From Aquilaria yunnanensis (lineage: Eukaryota; Streptophyta; Magnoliopsida; Malvales; Thymelaeaceae): a stretch of DNA of 64,000 nucleotides. The notes beneath the pieces are model-generated. The model was not told the DNA's origin and searched no databases. It saw nothing but the letters and a program-made list of their open reading frames with translations. Made by a program: the position numbers and the translations under genes. Below are positions 10,908-22,547 of this stretch, one piece after another. Every line of letters begins with the position of its first letter. Position 1 is the first letter of the stretch. The stretch covers positions 74,649,751 to 74,713,750 of the forward strand of contig CM077596.1 of assembly GCA_039654915.1 (NCBI GenBank). Reading direction: 5' to 3'.

Positions 10908-13846
10908 TGTCACACCCCACACAGGGCCCAACCCATGCACACTCTGTAACCCTCACCCACTCTGGTTCAGGTTTTCCAAATTATTATGTTACTTCCAATG
11001 TTGTTATCAACTTTCTAATTCGGCCAACCTTTGTTATTGGGCTTTAAGTCTTATTTTCTTAAGGTAATGGGCCTGGGAGGTGGCTCGGGAGGCTTTTAAG
11101 GGTACATACACAATTACTTGCAACAGAAGCAATGTCCACTACCACTAGCTTGCAGTACAAGCAAGGCTGGAAATAATAACTTGCAATTCAAGCAAGGCAA
11201 ACACTTTTATAATTAAGTATCTAGGATGTGTGCTAATCAAGTGTGCTACTTAGTACATGAAAACCAAGAAGCCCAAGATACCATAAGGTTTGAAAATCTA
11301 AGTTTAGATGCAAATAAGCATTCGGCCATGAGTAACACATAAGGGTTCTCAACATGAAACACATCCAACATTCACATAAACATACCATAAACTGGCCCAT
11401 AAGCATTCAATATATACATAGCCAAAGTCAGCCACAACCAAGCACAACTTGGTGAACAAAACACGTCAAGTGCAACAAAACCTAAGGGCACCCGAGACCA
11501 CAGCCATGTACACAAAAGGAAAAGGTAGTCTACAAGGGTACACCTAACTTAGCCAAGCCAATACTAGCCCATAGTCACTCCCACCAAGTCATGCTTCCAA
11601 CCCAAGGTACCTACTTGCCAAAGAGCATTTTGAGTGTGCCATAGAACAAGACACACTGCAGAACAAGGCCTATAGCCATGTTCAGAGTTATGAAGGTAAA
11701 GACCACTATCAAAGCAATAGTCCACACATCCATAACTGTAGTCCTATAAGTATCCTACACTAACCAAGCCTGCAAAACTTAGAACATAAGTCTCGGCCAA
11801 AAGCTTTGAATAAAAGACTTGTAAATGTAACCACTTAATCAAGCCAAGCACAGCATTGGCACATACCTCAAGCACAAAAGCACCACTAGCACAACAAAAG
11901 CTAGCAACTCAAGCAAAACTACTCAAGCCGAATATCCTTTCCTGAAACATAAATGTATGGGCAATAAGTAATAATTACTCAGTACGATTCACTACCATAA
12001 CAACTCATTTATGAGTTTATTTAGTTAAGCCGAGTGTTAAACTCAAGACTTAACCTCCTTAAGCTTTTTATATCCTGCAAAGAAAACATAAAAACACCAA
12101 AAGACCAACAAAATACAAGATACAATGATAACCAAGGCATATAAGGGTGAACATAAATATAATGGTTAGCACACACAACAAAAGCACCCAAGCACACAAG
12201 GAACACACTCACACACACCACAAAGTTCATTCGGCCGAAGCCCTAGCATGTGCCCTTGTGCCCCATGGCACTCAATACTTCACCATATTAGTCCACCATC
12301 CACTAGAGCTCCGAAACTATTAGCAAGTTGGCCTTACTCACTAGAGTTTCTAGTACATGCCAATAATTGATTAGCTAACCAATGATCATAGAACCGAATC
12401 ACCTTAATAAGCCCATCAAGTAACTAAGGTCATTTAGCAATTTCCAACTATCACTTAGCCATTCTACTACTTGAATCATGGTACATTACCAAGCAAACAA
12501 GTATATCCGTGAACCCTACCTCTTTAACAAAGCTTGAGTCTCCTCGGTTAGTGCTTGAACATCCAAGTTCAACTTCAACTTCCAAACCAAAATTGCCTAA
12601 CATAACTTGTTCATTAGTTAGCCAACACATTTACTTGCTCATGGAATCCTTACCAAGCAATAAAGTAAAAGTGGAACCTTACCTTAAAACAAAATGTTTG
12701 AGCTCTCGGTTGCACTTGGACATCCAAGTCCGAAATGCCTTTCAACCAAGATGGCCTAGCACATCCAACTATCAATTAATCACCAATATTACTTGTTCAT
12801 GGACTCTATACAACGCATTCAAGTAAATTCATGAATATCTACCTCAATCTGAAGCTTGAATGTCTCGGCCTCCTCTTGTAACTTCAAAATCCAACTTTGA
12901 CTTGAACTTCTAGGTCGCCTAATGCCGAAAGTGAGTAACCAAGCTTGATTCTTGCTTTCAAGCTTCAATTGCACCACAATTTGGCATCAATTCAGCAGCA
13001 AACATCCAAGAACACCAAGAACCATTTCGGCCGTGCAAATGGGGAAGATTAAACCCGAAATGATGGCAATTGGTTTAGTGGAAGCATGCAAATTTCAGTA
13101 ATGAGCCACATGTCACTAAAATGGTCTAATGCCTGTTCTCGGCCTAGTTAACTTTGCATGGCGCCATTAAGTCCTCAAGATCACATAGTCTTACTTAAAT
13201 CACTCGGTTAAGAGTGCAAAACAACCCCAAACTTCGTTTCCCACCATTTATCACATAGTCATTATTTCATGTGCACATTGGACCTGAGACTTCTCGGTTT
13301 TACACACACATCACTTCTCTTAATTTCATTAAAGTCCCTCACTTTTATTTTCTTGCCACAAACTTCATGGCCATTTTTCTTTGTGCATTTGGAACCCGAA
13401 AGTTCTCAAATTACCAAATACACCACTATTCCCTTGCTTAAACAAGTCCTTCATGTTTCATAGCATTTCTTTGATTTTATTGGCCTGGGCCAAGCACTGA
13501 GGAATGAACCTGACAAATCCGCTATCATCATTGTTGGTTATGCGTTTATTGCATTATTGGAGCTCCTCGTGTGAATAAGTAGAATGAGAGTCATTACACA
13601 ATTGATGACTCAAAGTTGTGCGATGAATGTGCGGCCAACATATTATTTTCAATTTTAAAGGATCATTTGTATACATTGAGTTCAAGACATATTTTCATAT
13701 GAACTATTATTGCATCCACTAGACGAGTTATGAAACTAGTTGAATGGTAATCACCCCTCAAGACAAACAGTTTTTAAGTTGACATAATTTTGGGTTGAGC
13801 GATCAGGCACGCTATGAGCTTGGGCCTTGTCTTTTTATTCGTAACA
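10908..13846 (-). mobile_element. Possible LTR-retrotransposon-derived block (about 2.9 kb)
   Basis: The left edge reads TGTCACACCCC, which on the minus strand is a ...GGGTGTGACA LTR 3' end of the kind common in plant Ty3/gypsy (Tekay/Del-like) LTRs. A possible opposite edge TGTTACG (minus strand) lies at 13840-13846. The block has a more even base composition than its neighbours and many 'aagc', 'ccaag' and 'ctcggcc' words. It encodes no gag or pol. No target duplication was found (aagcc against gcccg), so the boundaries and the LTR identity are tentative. Confidence 0.3.
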
Positions 13847-14025
13847 GCCCGGTCCTATCGATGCATAGATGGTTCTTGTTGTTATTTTCTTCTTTTCTTT
13901 TCCCACCCCTCATTTCTTTTTTTATTTTTTCTCCCTTTTTCGTATCAAGAAAAATCGAGACCTGAGAGCTTTTGTTGTTTTTCCACCTTGACAAATCAAC
14001 ATTCATCTAACTTAGTGCTAATTCG

Positions 14026-14357
14026 TTTTATTTTAAGTCAACTTAATCTAAAATGATTTATTTTTATTTTTATATTTTTTTTCTCTAGAACTAATTTCAT
14101 CTAAAATCCAATATTATATATGTGTAATAATTCATTGAAAATATAAATTTTATAATCTTACTAAATTTTTATAATTTTTTTTCAAATTTTAGTTATTAAA
14201 AAAAATTATAAAATATTTAATAATATCATGAAAATTTACTTTCAAATAAATTATAATATCTACATAATATTGACTTTCAAATAAAATTTGTTCCAATTAA
14301 AAAAATATAAAAATAAAAAATTATTTTAAATAAATTGTCTTAAGTTAAAATAAATTG
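14026..14357. mobile_element. Palindromic AT-rich MITE, copy 1
   Basis: The left part (TTTATTTTAAGTCAACTTAA and onward) is the approximate reverse complement of the right part (opposite strand TTTATTTTAACTTAAGAC and onward) over almost the whole length, so the element can fold into one long hairpin. The same family occurs at 47491-47775 and 48623-48952; shared words are 'aataattcattgaaaatata', 'ttatgaatttttataa' and 'ctacataatatt'. There is no coding capacity. The superfamily is not determined because target duplications are unclear. Confidence 0.55.
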
Positions 14358-14700
14358 GCTATAGTGGATATGACAATCAACAATGCGAAAAACAATAGTT
14401 ACAGTGGCCTGATAACGTGTCTTTTTAGAAACTGAAATGAATTCATAATTTGGCTTATTCATTGAGACAGAGATAGAATAACGTCTTCTTTCTTTTAAAA
14501 TATTTTTTTATTGTGAATATAAAAAACTAACCACGGCTCATTCAAGTTGTCTCAAATTAATTATGTTAGTTAGATGCTTAACTTTTTTGGTGCAACTAAA
14601 GAAGCCAGTGAAATTCATATTTATGTGAAATCAAGATTATCCATTTCAATGCTAAGACATGCTATTGAAAGAATTGGGGCTTATAGTAATATTTGCATAA

Positions 14701-14733
14701 CTAGAAGGTGTGCCCGTACCGGTGTTGCGGGAA
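14701..14733 (-). mobile_element. Helitron-type 3' terminus (element runs rightward)
   Basis: The plus strand reads CTAG at 14701, then 8 bases, then the hairpin CCCG...CGGG at 14713-14731. On the minus strand this is a CCCG-loop-CGGG hairpin about a dozen bases before a terminal CTAG followed by T, the hallmark of a plant Helitron 3' end inserted at an A^T dinucleotide. The element body would extend to higher coordinates. Its 5' TC end was not identified, partly because a solo LTR has inserted at 15476. No Rep/helicase sequence is visible, so it is non-autonomous. Confidence 0.55.
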
Positions 14734-15738
14734 TACTTTTTTTCTTTGATGGTGTAATAAAGAAATAGGAGAACTGCATGTTTTGCATATAGAAATTGTA
14801 CAGAACAAAAAAATTTGATTAACAGATATTGATATTTTATTTTCTACATGACATTGATAAGTATACAAAGAAATGGTTGCGAGATGTTGTTGTTTGTGTC
14901 TTTAATTTTTGAAACTTTTGATCATGAGAAGGACAGAAAAGTAAATGTTGGATGGTAAATAAAATAGGGTGGTACCATTGCAGGGAGAAGAGATTCATGA
15001 AAAGAAAAAAAAAACATAGGACTTACAAGTTTTGTTTGGCAATTTCAACGATTCATACTTTTAATGACAACCAAACCAACAAATCAAGGATTAAAGTCAC
15101 ATTTGAATCAATATAGAAAACTTAAATACCTTATTTCCTTTTTTTTTTCCCCTACCTTTCACGTATGTCCACACCAAATCTATAAAATCGAGATAAATTT
15201 TACATATTAGAATACAACCAATATTTCTAACAAACTCGTCTATATATTACAACAAAGTAATATCCTATAAAACAGAAAAGAAAAACGGTAATAATAAATC
15301 ACAAATCAACTTTCAGCAATAATGGATGTAGGTGAAATTTCTCCAACAATAGGTACCTAAACAACTTAGACTCACATTTCTAAAACTATCACTGTAACCA
15401 TATCTCCAAAGCTGGGCATGTGTCACCAATCTAGACATTATTAACTTGACATATATCAAATCTCATGGTTCATATTGTGGCAACGTGCGTGGTTTTCTGG
15501 AGTCGCCATCAATCAGTTTTCTTAGGTCGATTGGTCACCTTAAAATTGGTCTGCGAGAGTTTGGGGATCGGGAGTACGGTTACGCTAAAACAATATTGTT
15601 ATAGCGCCCAAAATTGGCACCTTAGTTGATTTTAATTTTTGTTTTACTTTGCTTTTAAATAATTTTCAGTTAATTTAGAAATTTTGACTGAATTAGTCGA
15701 AATGTGGATTTTTAAGTTAATTTGTATAGAATTTTATA

Positions 15739-16844
15739 CTTCCGAACCATGGACTCTGCCGAGTCATTTGGACACGGAAGATTTGATTCCGAACCATGGA
15801 CTCTGCCGAGTCACCCGGACACGGAATTTGATGAAATAATTTAATCCATATCGTAAATATGGATTTTTATCTTTTTATTTAATTTATTTATTTTAAAAGG
15901 TTGATATTTTCCAAACCGTAGATCCTGCCGGATCATCCGATTATGGAAATTATTTTAATTTATTGTTAATTATTTAATGAAATTAATTATTAGTATTATG
16001 AAAATTTTGAATTTTTAATAATTTTAAAAATTATAAAGTATTTTATTATTCTTTTATTCTTTTTTTGTTTATTCTTTTTATTTGATAAAAGTTAAGCCAA
16101 AAAAAGAAATTATTTAATCAAGGTTTTATTTATTTAATGAAGAAAACTAAAGATGTATATTTTAAAAATAAAAGTAAAGTCTTAATATTTTATTTATTTT
16201 ATTTTTTTAAGAAAAGGTTAATCAAAAGTGATCATTTAATAAAAAAACTAAAAATTTATATGTATATTTCAAAAATAAAAGAAAAATCTTAATATTTCTT
16301 TTATTCATTTTATTTGGTAAAAGGTTAGCCAAAAAGTAGTTATTTAATTATTTAATGAAATTTTATTTACTAAAGAAAACAAAGAGTTATATATTTAAAA
16401 AAAATCTAAGTGAAAGAAAAGTCTTGATATTCATAAATTTTGTTTTTTTATTCTTGATAAAAGATCTTAAAGTAATTATGTAATTTATAAGTCTAAAATA
16501 TTTAAGAGAAAATTTAATTTTTTTTTGAAATTATTTAGGTAAAACTTTTATTTTGTTTAATAAAGGAAACAAAAAGTTATATCTTTTTATTATTTTAAGA
16601 GAAATAAGTAAAATATTACTGGATAAAAAAAATAAGTAAAATATTAGCCCAAAGTTTTTCAATCAAAAAGTAAAATATTACTGAATAAAAATAAATAAGT
16701 AAAATATTATCCCAAAGTTTTTTTTTATTTTTTAATAATAAAAGGAAAATTTATTTATATACTTTATTTAAAAAAATGATTTATATACTTTATTTAAAAT
16801 ATTTTCCAAGCCATGGATCCTGGCGGATCATTTGGTCATAGAAT
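15739..16844. repeat. Four copies of a 42-nt hairpin-forming unit in solo LTR A
   Basis: Units lie at 15739-15780, 15786-15827, 15908-15949 and 16803-16844. Each has an outer stem, a short conserved linker (AACCATG-like), an inner 5-bp stem, a 4-nt loop (TGCC or TGGC) and the return strands. The inner stems are GACTC/GAGTC in units 1 and 2 and GATCC/GGATC in units 3 and 4. The outer stems are CTTCCG/CGGAAG, ATTCCG/CGGAAT and TTTCCA/TGGAAA, with unit 4 decayed. Stems therefore stay paired while their bases change. Read on the LTR's own strand the units fall in the R-U5 part, downstream of the TATA box. Confidence 0.8.
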
Positions 16845-18019
16845 TTAATTTTTATTAAATTTTATTTAATTAATTATTAATAAAATCATAATTTTATTAT
16901 TATTTTTCTTGAATTTTTTTAAATTTTAAATATCATTACTTTAAAGATGTGTTTTAAAAAAAAATTGATTTGTATTTTTGGAATTATTTAATTATGTTTT
17001 TAATAAAAGGAAATAAAGGTTAACTTTTGATTACTTTAAAAGAAATAAAAATATGTTCCAAATAATAAAGGATGGGGGCTTTGTAAAAATTGAATTCTTG
17101 ATTAGTCCTAATAAGTAAGCGGAATAAATGGTTAGTCCATAATAATAAAAGTTAGCGGTCAGTACAGTTAATTGTTAGTATAGCAAAAATTAAATGGTTA
17201 GTGATAACAATAATAATGAAAGTTAGTGGTTAGCACAGTTAATTGTTAGTATAGCAAAAATTAAATGGTTAGTGATAACAATAATAATGAAAGTTAGTGG
17301 TTAGCACAATTAATTGTTAGTATAACAAAAATAAAAGTTAGTGATAACAATAATAATAAAAGTTAGTGGTTAGCACAATTAATTGTTAGTATAACAAAAA
17401 TAAAAGTTAGTAATGTTAGATCAATTAGTTGTTAATAACAATAAATACAAAAGTTAGTAAAGTTAGATTAATCAATTGTTAAGAACAATAAAACAAAAGG
17501 TTAGTAATAATAACAATTAATAATGAATAAACAAGTAAAACAAGTTAGGATTTTAGTTTTCTGCAAGGATAAAAGAAAAGTTAGTAACTCAAATGAACAA
17601 TAATGAAAAGATAGAGGATGAAAATAGAATTTTACCTATAGAAAGAAAATTTTGAATTTTCAGAAACGGGAAAACGCGACGGACGACCACGGCAGGGCTG
17701 GGGAGGAAGCGACGGGCGGCGTGCAGGGGTGAGGCGGAGGAGAGGGGGTCAGGCGGTGGCCGGCGGCGATGCGACGGCGGGGAGGGGGGGCACGGCGAGG
17801 GACGCGGCGGCTGGAAGGAAGAAGAGGAAGGGGCAGCGAGAGAAACGGAAGAAAGAGAAAGGAAGAAGATGGTCTGATCGTAAGAAAACAAAGTTTGGGA
17901 CTTTCTGGGCAGAGGGAGGATAAGCTAGGGAATAAGGCTGTAATTTTATCTTTTTTCTAAAACGGAGCTCTAAGCTTTCTCTGTATTTTTTTCTGTGTTC
18001 AGCACAAAATTTGGGGGGC

Positions 18020-18027
18020 TATTTATA
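18020..18027 (-). promoter_or_regulatory. TATA box of solo LTR A
   Basis: CTATAAATAG on the minus strand, in the middle of a GC-moderate stretch. Copy B has an equivalent TATAAAT at 25671-25677 in the same relative place, which supports this as the LTR promoter and fixes the LTR orientation as minus. Confidence 0.65.
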
Positions 18028-18530
18028 GAGGAAGTTTGGCTGAACTGTTGATGGATAAATTAATAAAAAATTTCAAACTTATCTTTTAAATTGGTAAAAT
18101 GACAATTTTAGTCCTTTACGTCTCTCAGCCTCTGGATAAGTTCCTGAAGCTTCTGATTTTGACAATTTTGTCGTTTTCTGTCAATTTGCGCTAGAAACGT
18201 CGGCAGGCCCAAAATTTTATGTGACAAACTACCAAATGCTCCTGGAACTTTCAAAATTTGTCAATTTTTCCCGAAACTTCTTAATGTTGTCATTTTTACC
18301 TCAAACTTTTAAATTTTGCCATTTTTTTGGAGTTTTCTTTTTTTCTTTCAAATACACACATATATCATTTTAAATCAAATCTTCACAAAAAAAAAAATGT
18401 ATTTTAAACTAATTAAAATTTTTAGTAATAATAATAATAATAAAAATAATAATTTTTTTTATTTAATTTCTTTTATTTAATTTCTTTTAAAATTTTTTAT
18501 GGTCGGACGAAATTGGTTGTCAACACATAT

Positions 18531-21160
18531 ATATATATAGAACTTGACACATAAGAAATTGAGTTCAAGTGGTGAATTCAATCACAATCAAATTGAGCAA
18601 ACTCTCATTCATTTAGAGTTGAATCTTTTTGTTATTATATTTTGACTAAAAAAAACTACTTGTAGATGAGGTGAGATTTTAAACAAACAGTTGAACGGCT
18701 GAAGTATCAATAGATACGGATGGGTTAGGCCCATAAAAGTTTACCTCCCCCAATCTAAGTACCTTATATGGTAAACAGAATAATCAACTAACAGGAGGTC
18801 TGTAAAAACAGATGATATTTGTTTCTTCGTACGTAATTCATAATATTTCCTGTCACCCATTAAGCTTAAAAAATGCCAAATTTTATTATGTGATGCAATA
18901 GAGTGCATGTATTTTTAAGTATAATGATTATTTGTTCAATTTATATATATCAGTTGAAATTTTATTATAAGAACCCAAAAACAACTTTAATATAGCTTTT
19001 GCCAGGGCAAAGTTACAATTTCGGGTTAGGGGCACTTTTAATATAAAATTTATATAAAAAATAACTCTATTCAAATTATAAGGAAAAAATATACTAATTA
19101 GAATTCACGTTCTTACGAAAAAATGTTGAAATTCATTAATCTTAATATGAATACAATAGTCTTGTAGAAACTGCTTTGAAAACTGCAAATTGCAAAAGAA
19201 GCGCTACATTTCATTATGTGATGCAATAGAGCGCATGGAGGAGTATAGAAAAATGAGTATTCTTAAATATAGTGATTATTTCCTCAGTTTTTGTATATTA
19301 ATTGAAAATTTAAGATAAAATCTTGAAAGCTACTTTTAAAATAGTTGTTACACGGGGCGAAGTCAGAATTTCGAGTTAAAGAGAAGAGACTTAGGACTTT
19401 TTGATATAAAATTTATATAAAAAATAACTTTTTAAAATTTTATGAAAAAATACTAAAATTATAATTAATTCAAGTTCTTACAATTAAAAATATTGTAACT
19501 TATACCAATCTTAATCTCCATTGTCATATTTAATTGTAACTTATACCAATCTTAATCTCCATTGTCATACAGAAATTGCTTTGGCAATTGTAACTATGGC
19601 CGTGTGTGCTTAATTGTGGGGGTAGCTCAACAGTCAGGATTAACAATAAAGAGAGAAAACAGTGACGATTTTGTATGAGTGAATTTTTTAAATATTATTT
19701 TTAGGTTCTTTTGATACACATCAAAATATAAATTTTTATATGAAAAAATTTAAAATTAATAATTTTTTTCTTTCTTTACTACACACTACTTAATTTTGTG
19801 ATTTACTTCATAAAATATATATACATCTTGTATATAATTATAAAAAATATTGGGAGGGGAGAGACACCCCCAGCGGCCCTTCATCTCTACACTATTAATT
19901 TTTATTTTTTTAGCTAAGCTAAGGAAAAATTTTCATGACAACTAATTAGCTTGTATTATTTTAAAAAAAAATATTGTTAAAATAATTATTAACTAAATAA
20001 AGTATTAGGTTTCACATAAAATTAATTCTAAACAAAAAAAAAAACGAAATTGAAAATATATAAGCGATAACCATCACTTATTCGTTTAGTTTGGCCGAAT
20101 GCAACATCAAAAGACAAGTTCTTTTTTTATTTTCAAATTTTCTATATTCCTAAAAAAAGAGGCAGCATTATTATATTTTTCAGTGAGAAACTATACCGAT
20201 GATGGGGCATTAATTACATCGTAAAAGAAAAATTTTCAAAACAAATCTTAGGAACTCTTTTTGTAAGATAGTTATATGAAGAAAGAACCTAATTTCACCA
20301 ACCGCAAGTAAAGCAATAAACATGGTTGGTACACAAGTTACTAATTAACACTACACTCACAGACAACTATAATACATATATAAAATTTGGGCATCACAGT
20401 AAAAAAATTCTAATTAAGCAACTATTATTAAATTTTATTATTTGATTTGAATTATTTTGTGTACTAAAATTATGTTTACGTACACGTATATTTTACATCC
20501 CAATGCAATTGTTTTGACTTCCCAGTGGCAAACTTGGAGATAAACTATAATTTGCACAAAAGTTGTAGCATATGCTTCCAATTTTTGTTAGAAGGCTAAT
20601 ATAAATGCATCAACTAATTCCTAGAAACATACAACCATACAATAGATGTATCTAAGAATAAGAGAAGTTACTAACTGAAATGTTCCTATCACTTCCAAAT
20701 CATTCTACATTGATGGATTCAAGGTACATGGGTGATCTCTTCTAATCTAGTGAATAAATTGGTCCAATTTACGATATTTTGAACATTTCCTTTTTTATAG
20801 TTGTAGAGAGTTAGAGACAATAAGTTTCTCAATTGATAAAGTTTCAATCTTATTTAAAAAAATTTATTGTCATTCTATAATTCCATCTGGTTGATTAATT
20901 TCTAATACTAATCTATGAATGTTTTTCTATTTTTCCTTTTTTTTTTTCCTAGAAGATTTTACATATGAAATGTAACATGGAGTTAAGATTCAATTCTATT
21001 TGTATTTCAATGCAAATCATAAGCACTGAGAATTACGAAGAGTATTCCTGACGACATGCAATATTTAATATTTTTAAGACCTCATTTTTAAAAATCTAAT
21101 ATATATTATTATGTAATTTATTTTATGTTGTTGTTGCACCATAATGGTAATAAAATACAA
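18531..21160. other. AT-rich intergenic DNA with internal duplications, no gene
   Basis: Two diverged direct copies of about 240-270 bp lie at roughly 18880-19120 and 19208-19480. They share 'attatgtgatgcaatagag' (offset 328 bp), 'tataatgattatt/tatagtgattatt' and the 'atataaaatttatataaaaa' segment. A separate 41-bp tandem repeat is listed below. Nothing coding is visible. Confidence 0.5.
19492..19569. repeat. 41-bp tandem duplication
   Basis: The unit starting ATTGTAACTTATACCAATC at 19492 is repeated without change at 19533, ending in TTGTCATA both times. The lack of divergence indicates a recent duplication. Confidence 0.8.
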
Positions 21161-22547
21161 CTAGATTACATACTTGGCGTTGCTACGGGGTTATAAATTG
21201 TATTAAGTTTTATAAAATAGTAAATATTTAAATATTACAGGAATATTATTATAAAAATATGTAATCAAACCAATAGTTTAAAAAGAATCAAATTATTATA
21301 CCATGGTATTGAGTACCACCAACAAATTTATTTCTTTATGTCAAAATTTTAAGTTTTAAATAACAACAATTCAAGTGAATATATCATCATCTTCAATCTT
21401 AACTCTAAAATGAATCATTCTTCTCCAAAAAATCATATACAAAAGAATTAACATGAGATTAGAAAAGATAAAGTCAAAATCATATTTTAGGAGAAAATTT
21501 TTGATGTTATCATCGATTTGAATTCTAGAAAAATTGATTATGTATTCTTGTTTTTTAGCACCACTAAACCTTGTTGAAAACTTCAAATTGTGACATTTTT
21601 TTATATATAATGAATCTGTAAAAAAAGATGGTAAAAACATAACATGCTTTTGAATATAAGGCTAAAAGTTAGAAAATGCAAACATGATAAATATACACTC
21701 ACATACATATATTTTTTTTCAAATGGATTAATAGACAAAAAAAGTTTAGATCAAGCACGTGTATTTGTAAAAATATAGGCCTACAAAAGAAAATTAAAAA
21801 TTAAATAACAATAAAACTATAAAAGGGATCTTGAAAGAAAAACTTGAAGGAATAATTGTGTTTGGTAACATTTGAAAAATTAAATCGATAATATTCTCAC
21901 AATTCATAAACTCTCTATCTTTGAAATTTTTGTAGGATTCATTGTTTGAGTTTTAAGTTAAGTATATTAAGAATCAATAAAGTATATACATTTTGGAAAA
22001 TTTTAAGGCAGCCATTTCCAAATTTTTTTAGTTTGATAAGTAAAAATTTTTGAAAATTTTAATAAAGTCCATAAAAAATACTTGGTCCATGAACTCTTAA
22101 AAATATACATTAGATAATCCCAAACTTTTATAAATCATACAATATGTCACTAAATTTTGAAAAAAGACATTTTAATGATTGTGCAAAAAGGTTAAAGAAA
22201 GTGACAAAATTCCTCTATTAAACATAAAATTTTATTATTATGAAAAAATATAGAAATCTACTTACTTTATCTTCCATGAGATGTGAACCAACTATTGGAA
22301 GGTCAAAATTTTATTTTTATATATCCTTACTTTATCAAAATCTTACTTTTAAGATATTTTTAAAATTATTGAACCAAATGTATCTTTACTTGAAAATTAT
22401 GATGAGCAAGGATCATAAGAAAAAAAAAAAACAAACAAACATTGCAATAGTTGTACTAAATCATTTTTTCAATATCTTCATTAGCTAAGAATTAAGTTAG
22501 TATCAGTATTCCATCGGAAAGGAACAAAAATTTACCAGCCATATAAT

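Larger units (their letters stand above)
15476..18525 (-). mobile_element. Solo LTR, family 1, copy A (3,050 bp)
   Basis: The element starts TGTGGCAACG and ends GGTTGTCAACA on the plus strand, so on its own (minus) strand it runs TGTTGACA...GTTGCCACA. It is flanked by a perfect 5-bp duplication, CATAT, at 15471-15475 and 18526-18530. No gag, pol or second LTR is present, so it is a solo LTR left by recombination. Its minus-strand 3' part carries the 'ggcgactcc' words seen near the end of many long plant LTRs. A TATA box lies at 18020-18027 on the minus strand, followed by a GC-rich leader (17,650-17,900). AT-rich repeats of about 80-115 bp ('gttagtggttagcac') fill 17,150-17,500. Copy B is at 24448-26253. 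Confidence 0.85.

Noticed and set aside
10908..13846. Calling this block a solo LTR with confidence
   Set aside because: The edges look LTR-like but the flanking 5-mers (aagcc, gcccg) do not match, so only a tentative call is given.
17589..17960. Frames on both strands in a GC-rich block
   Set aside because: GC-rich leader of solo LTR A; overlapping frames on both strands with low-complexity R/G/P content.
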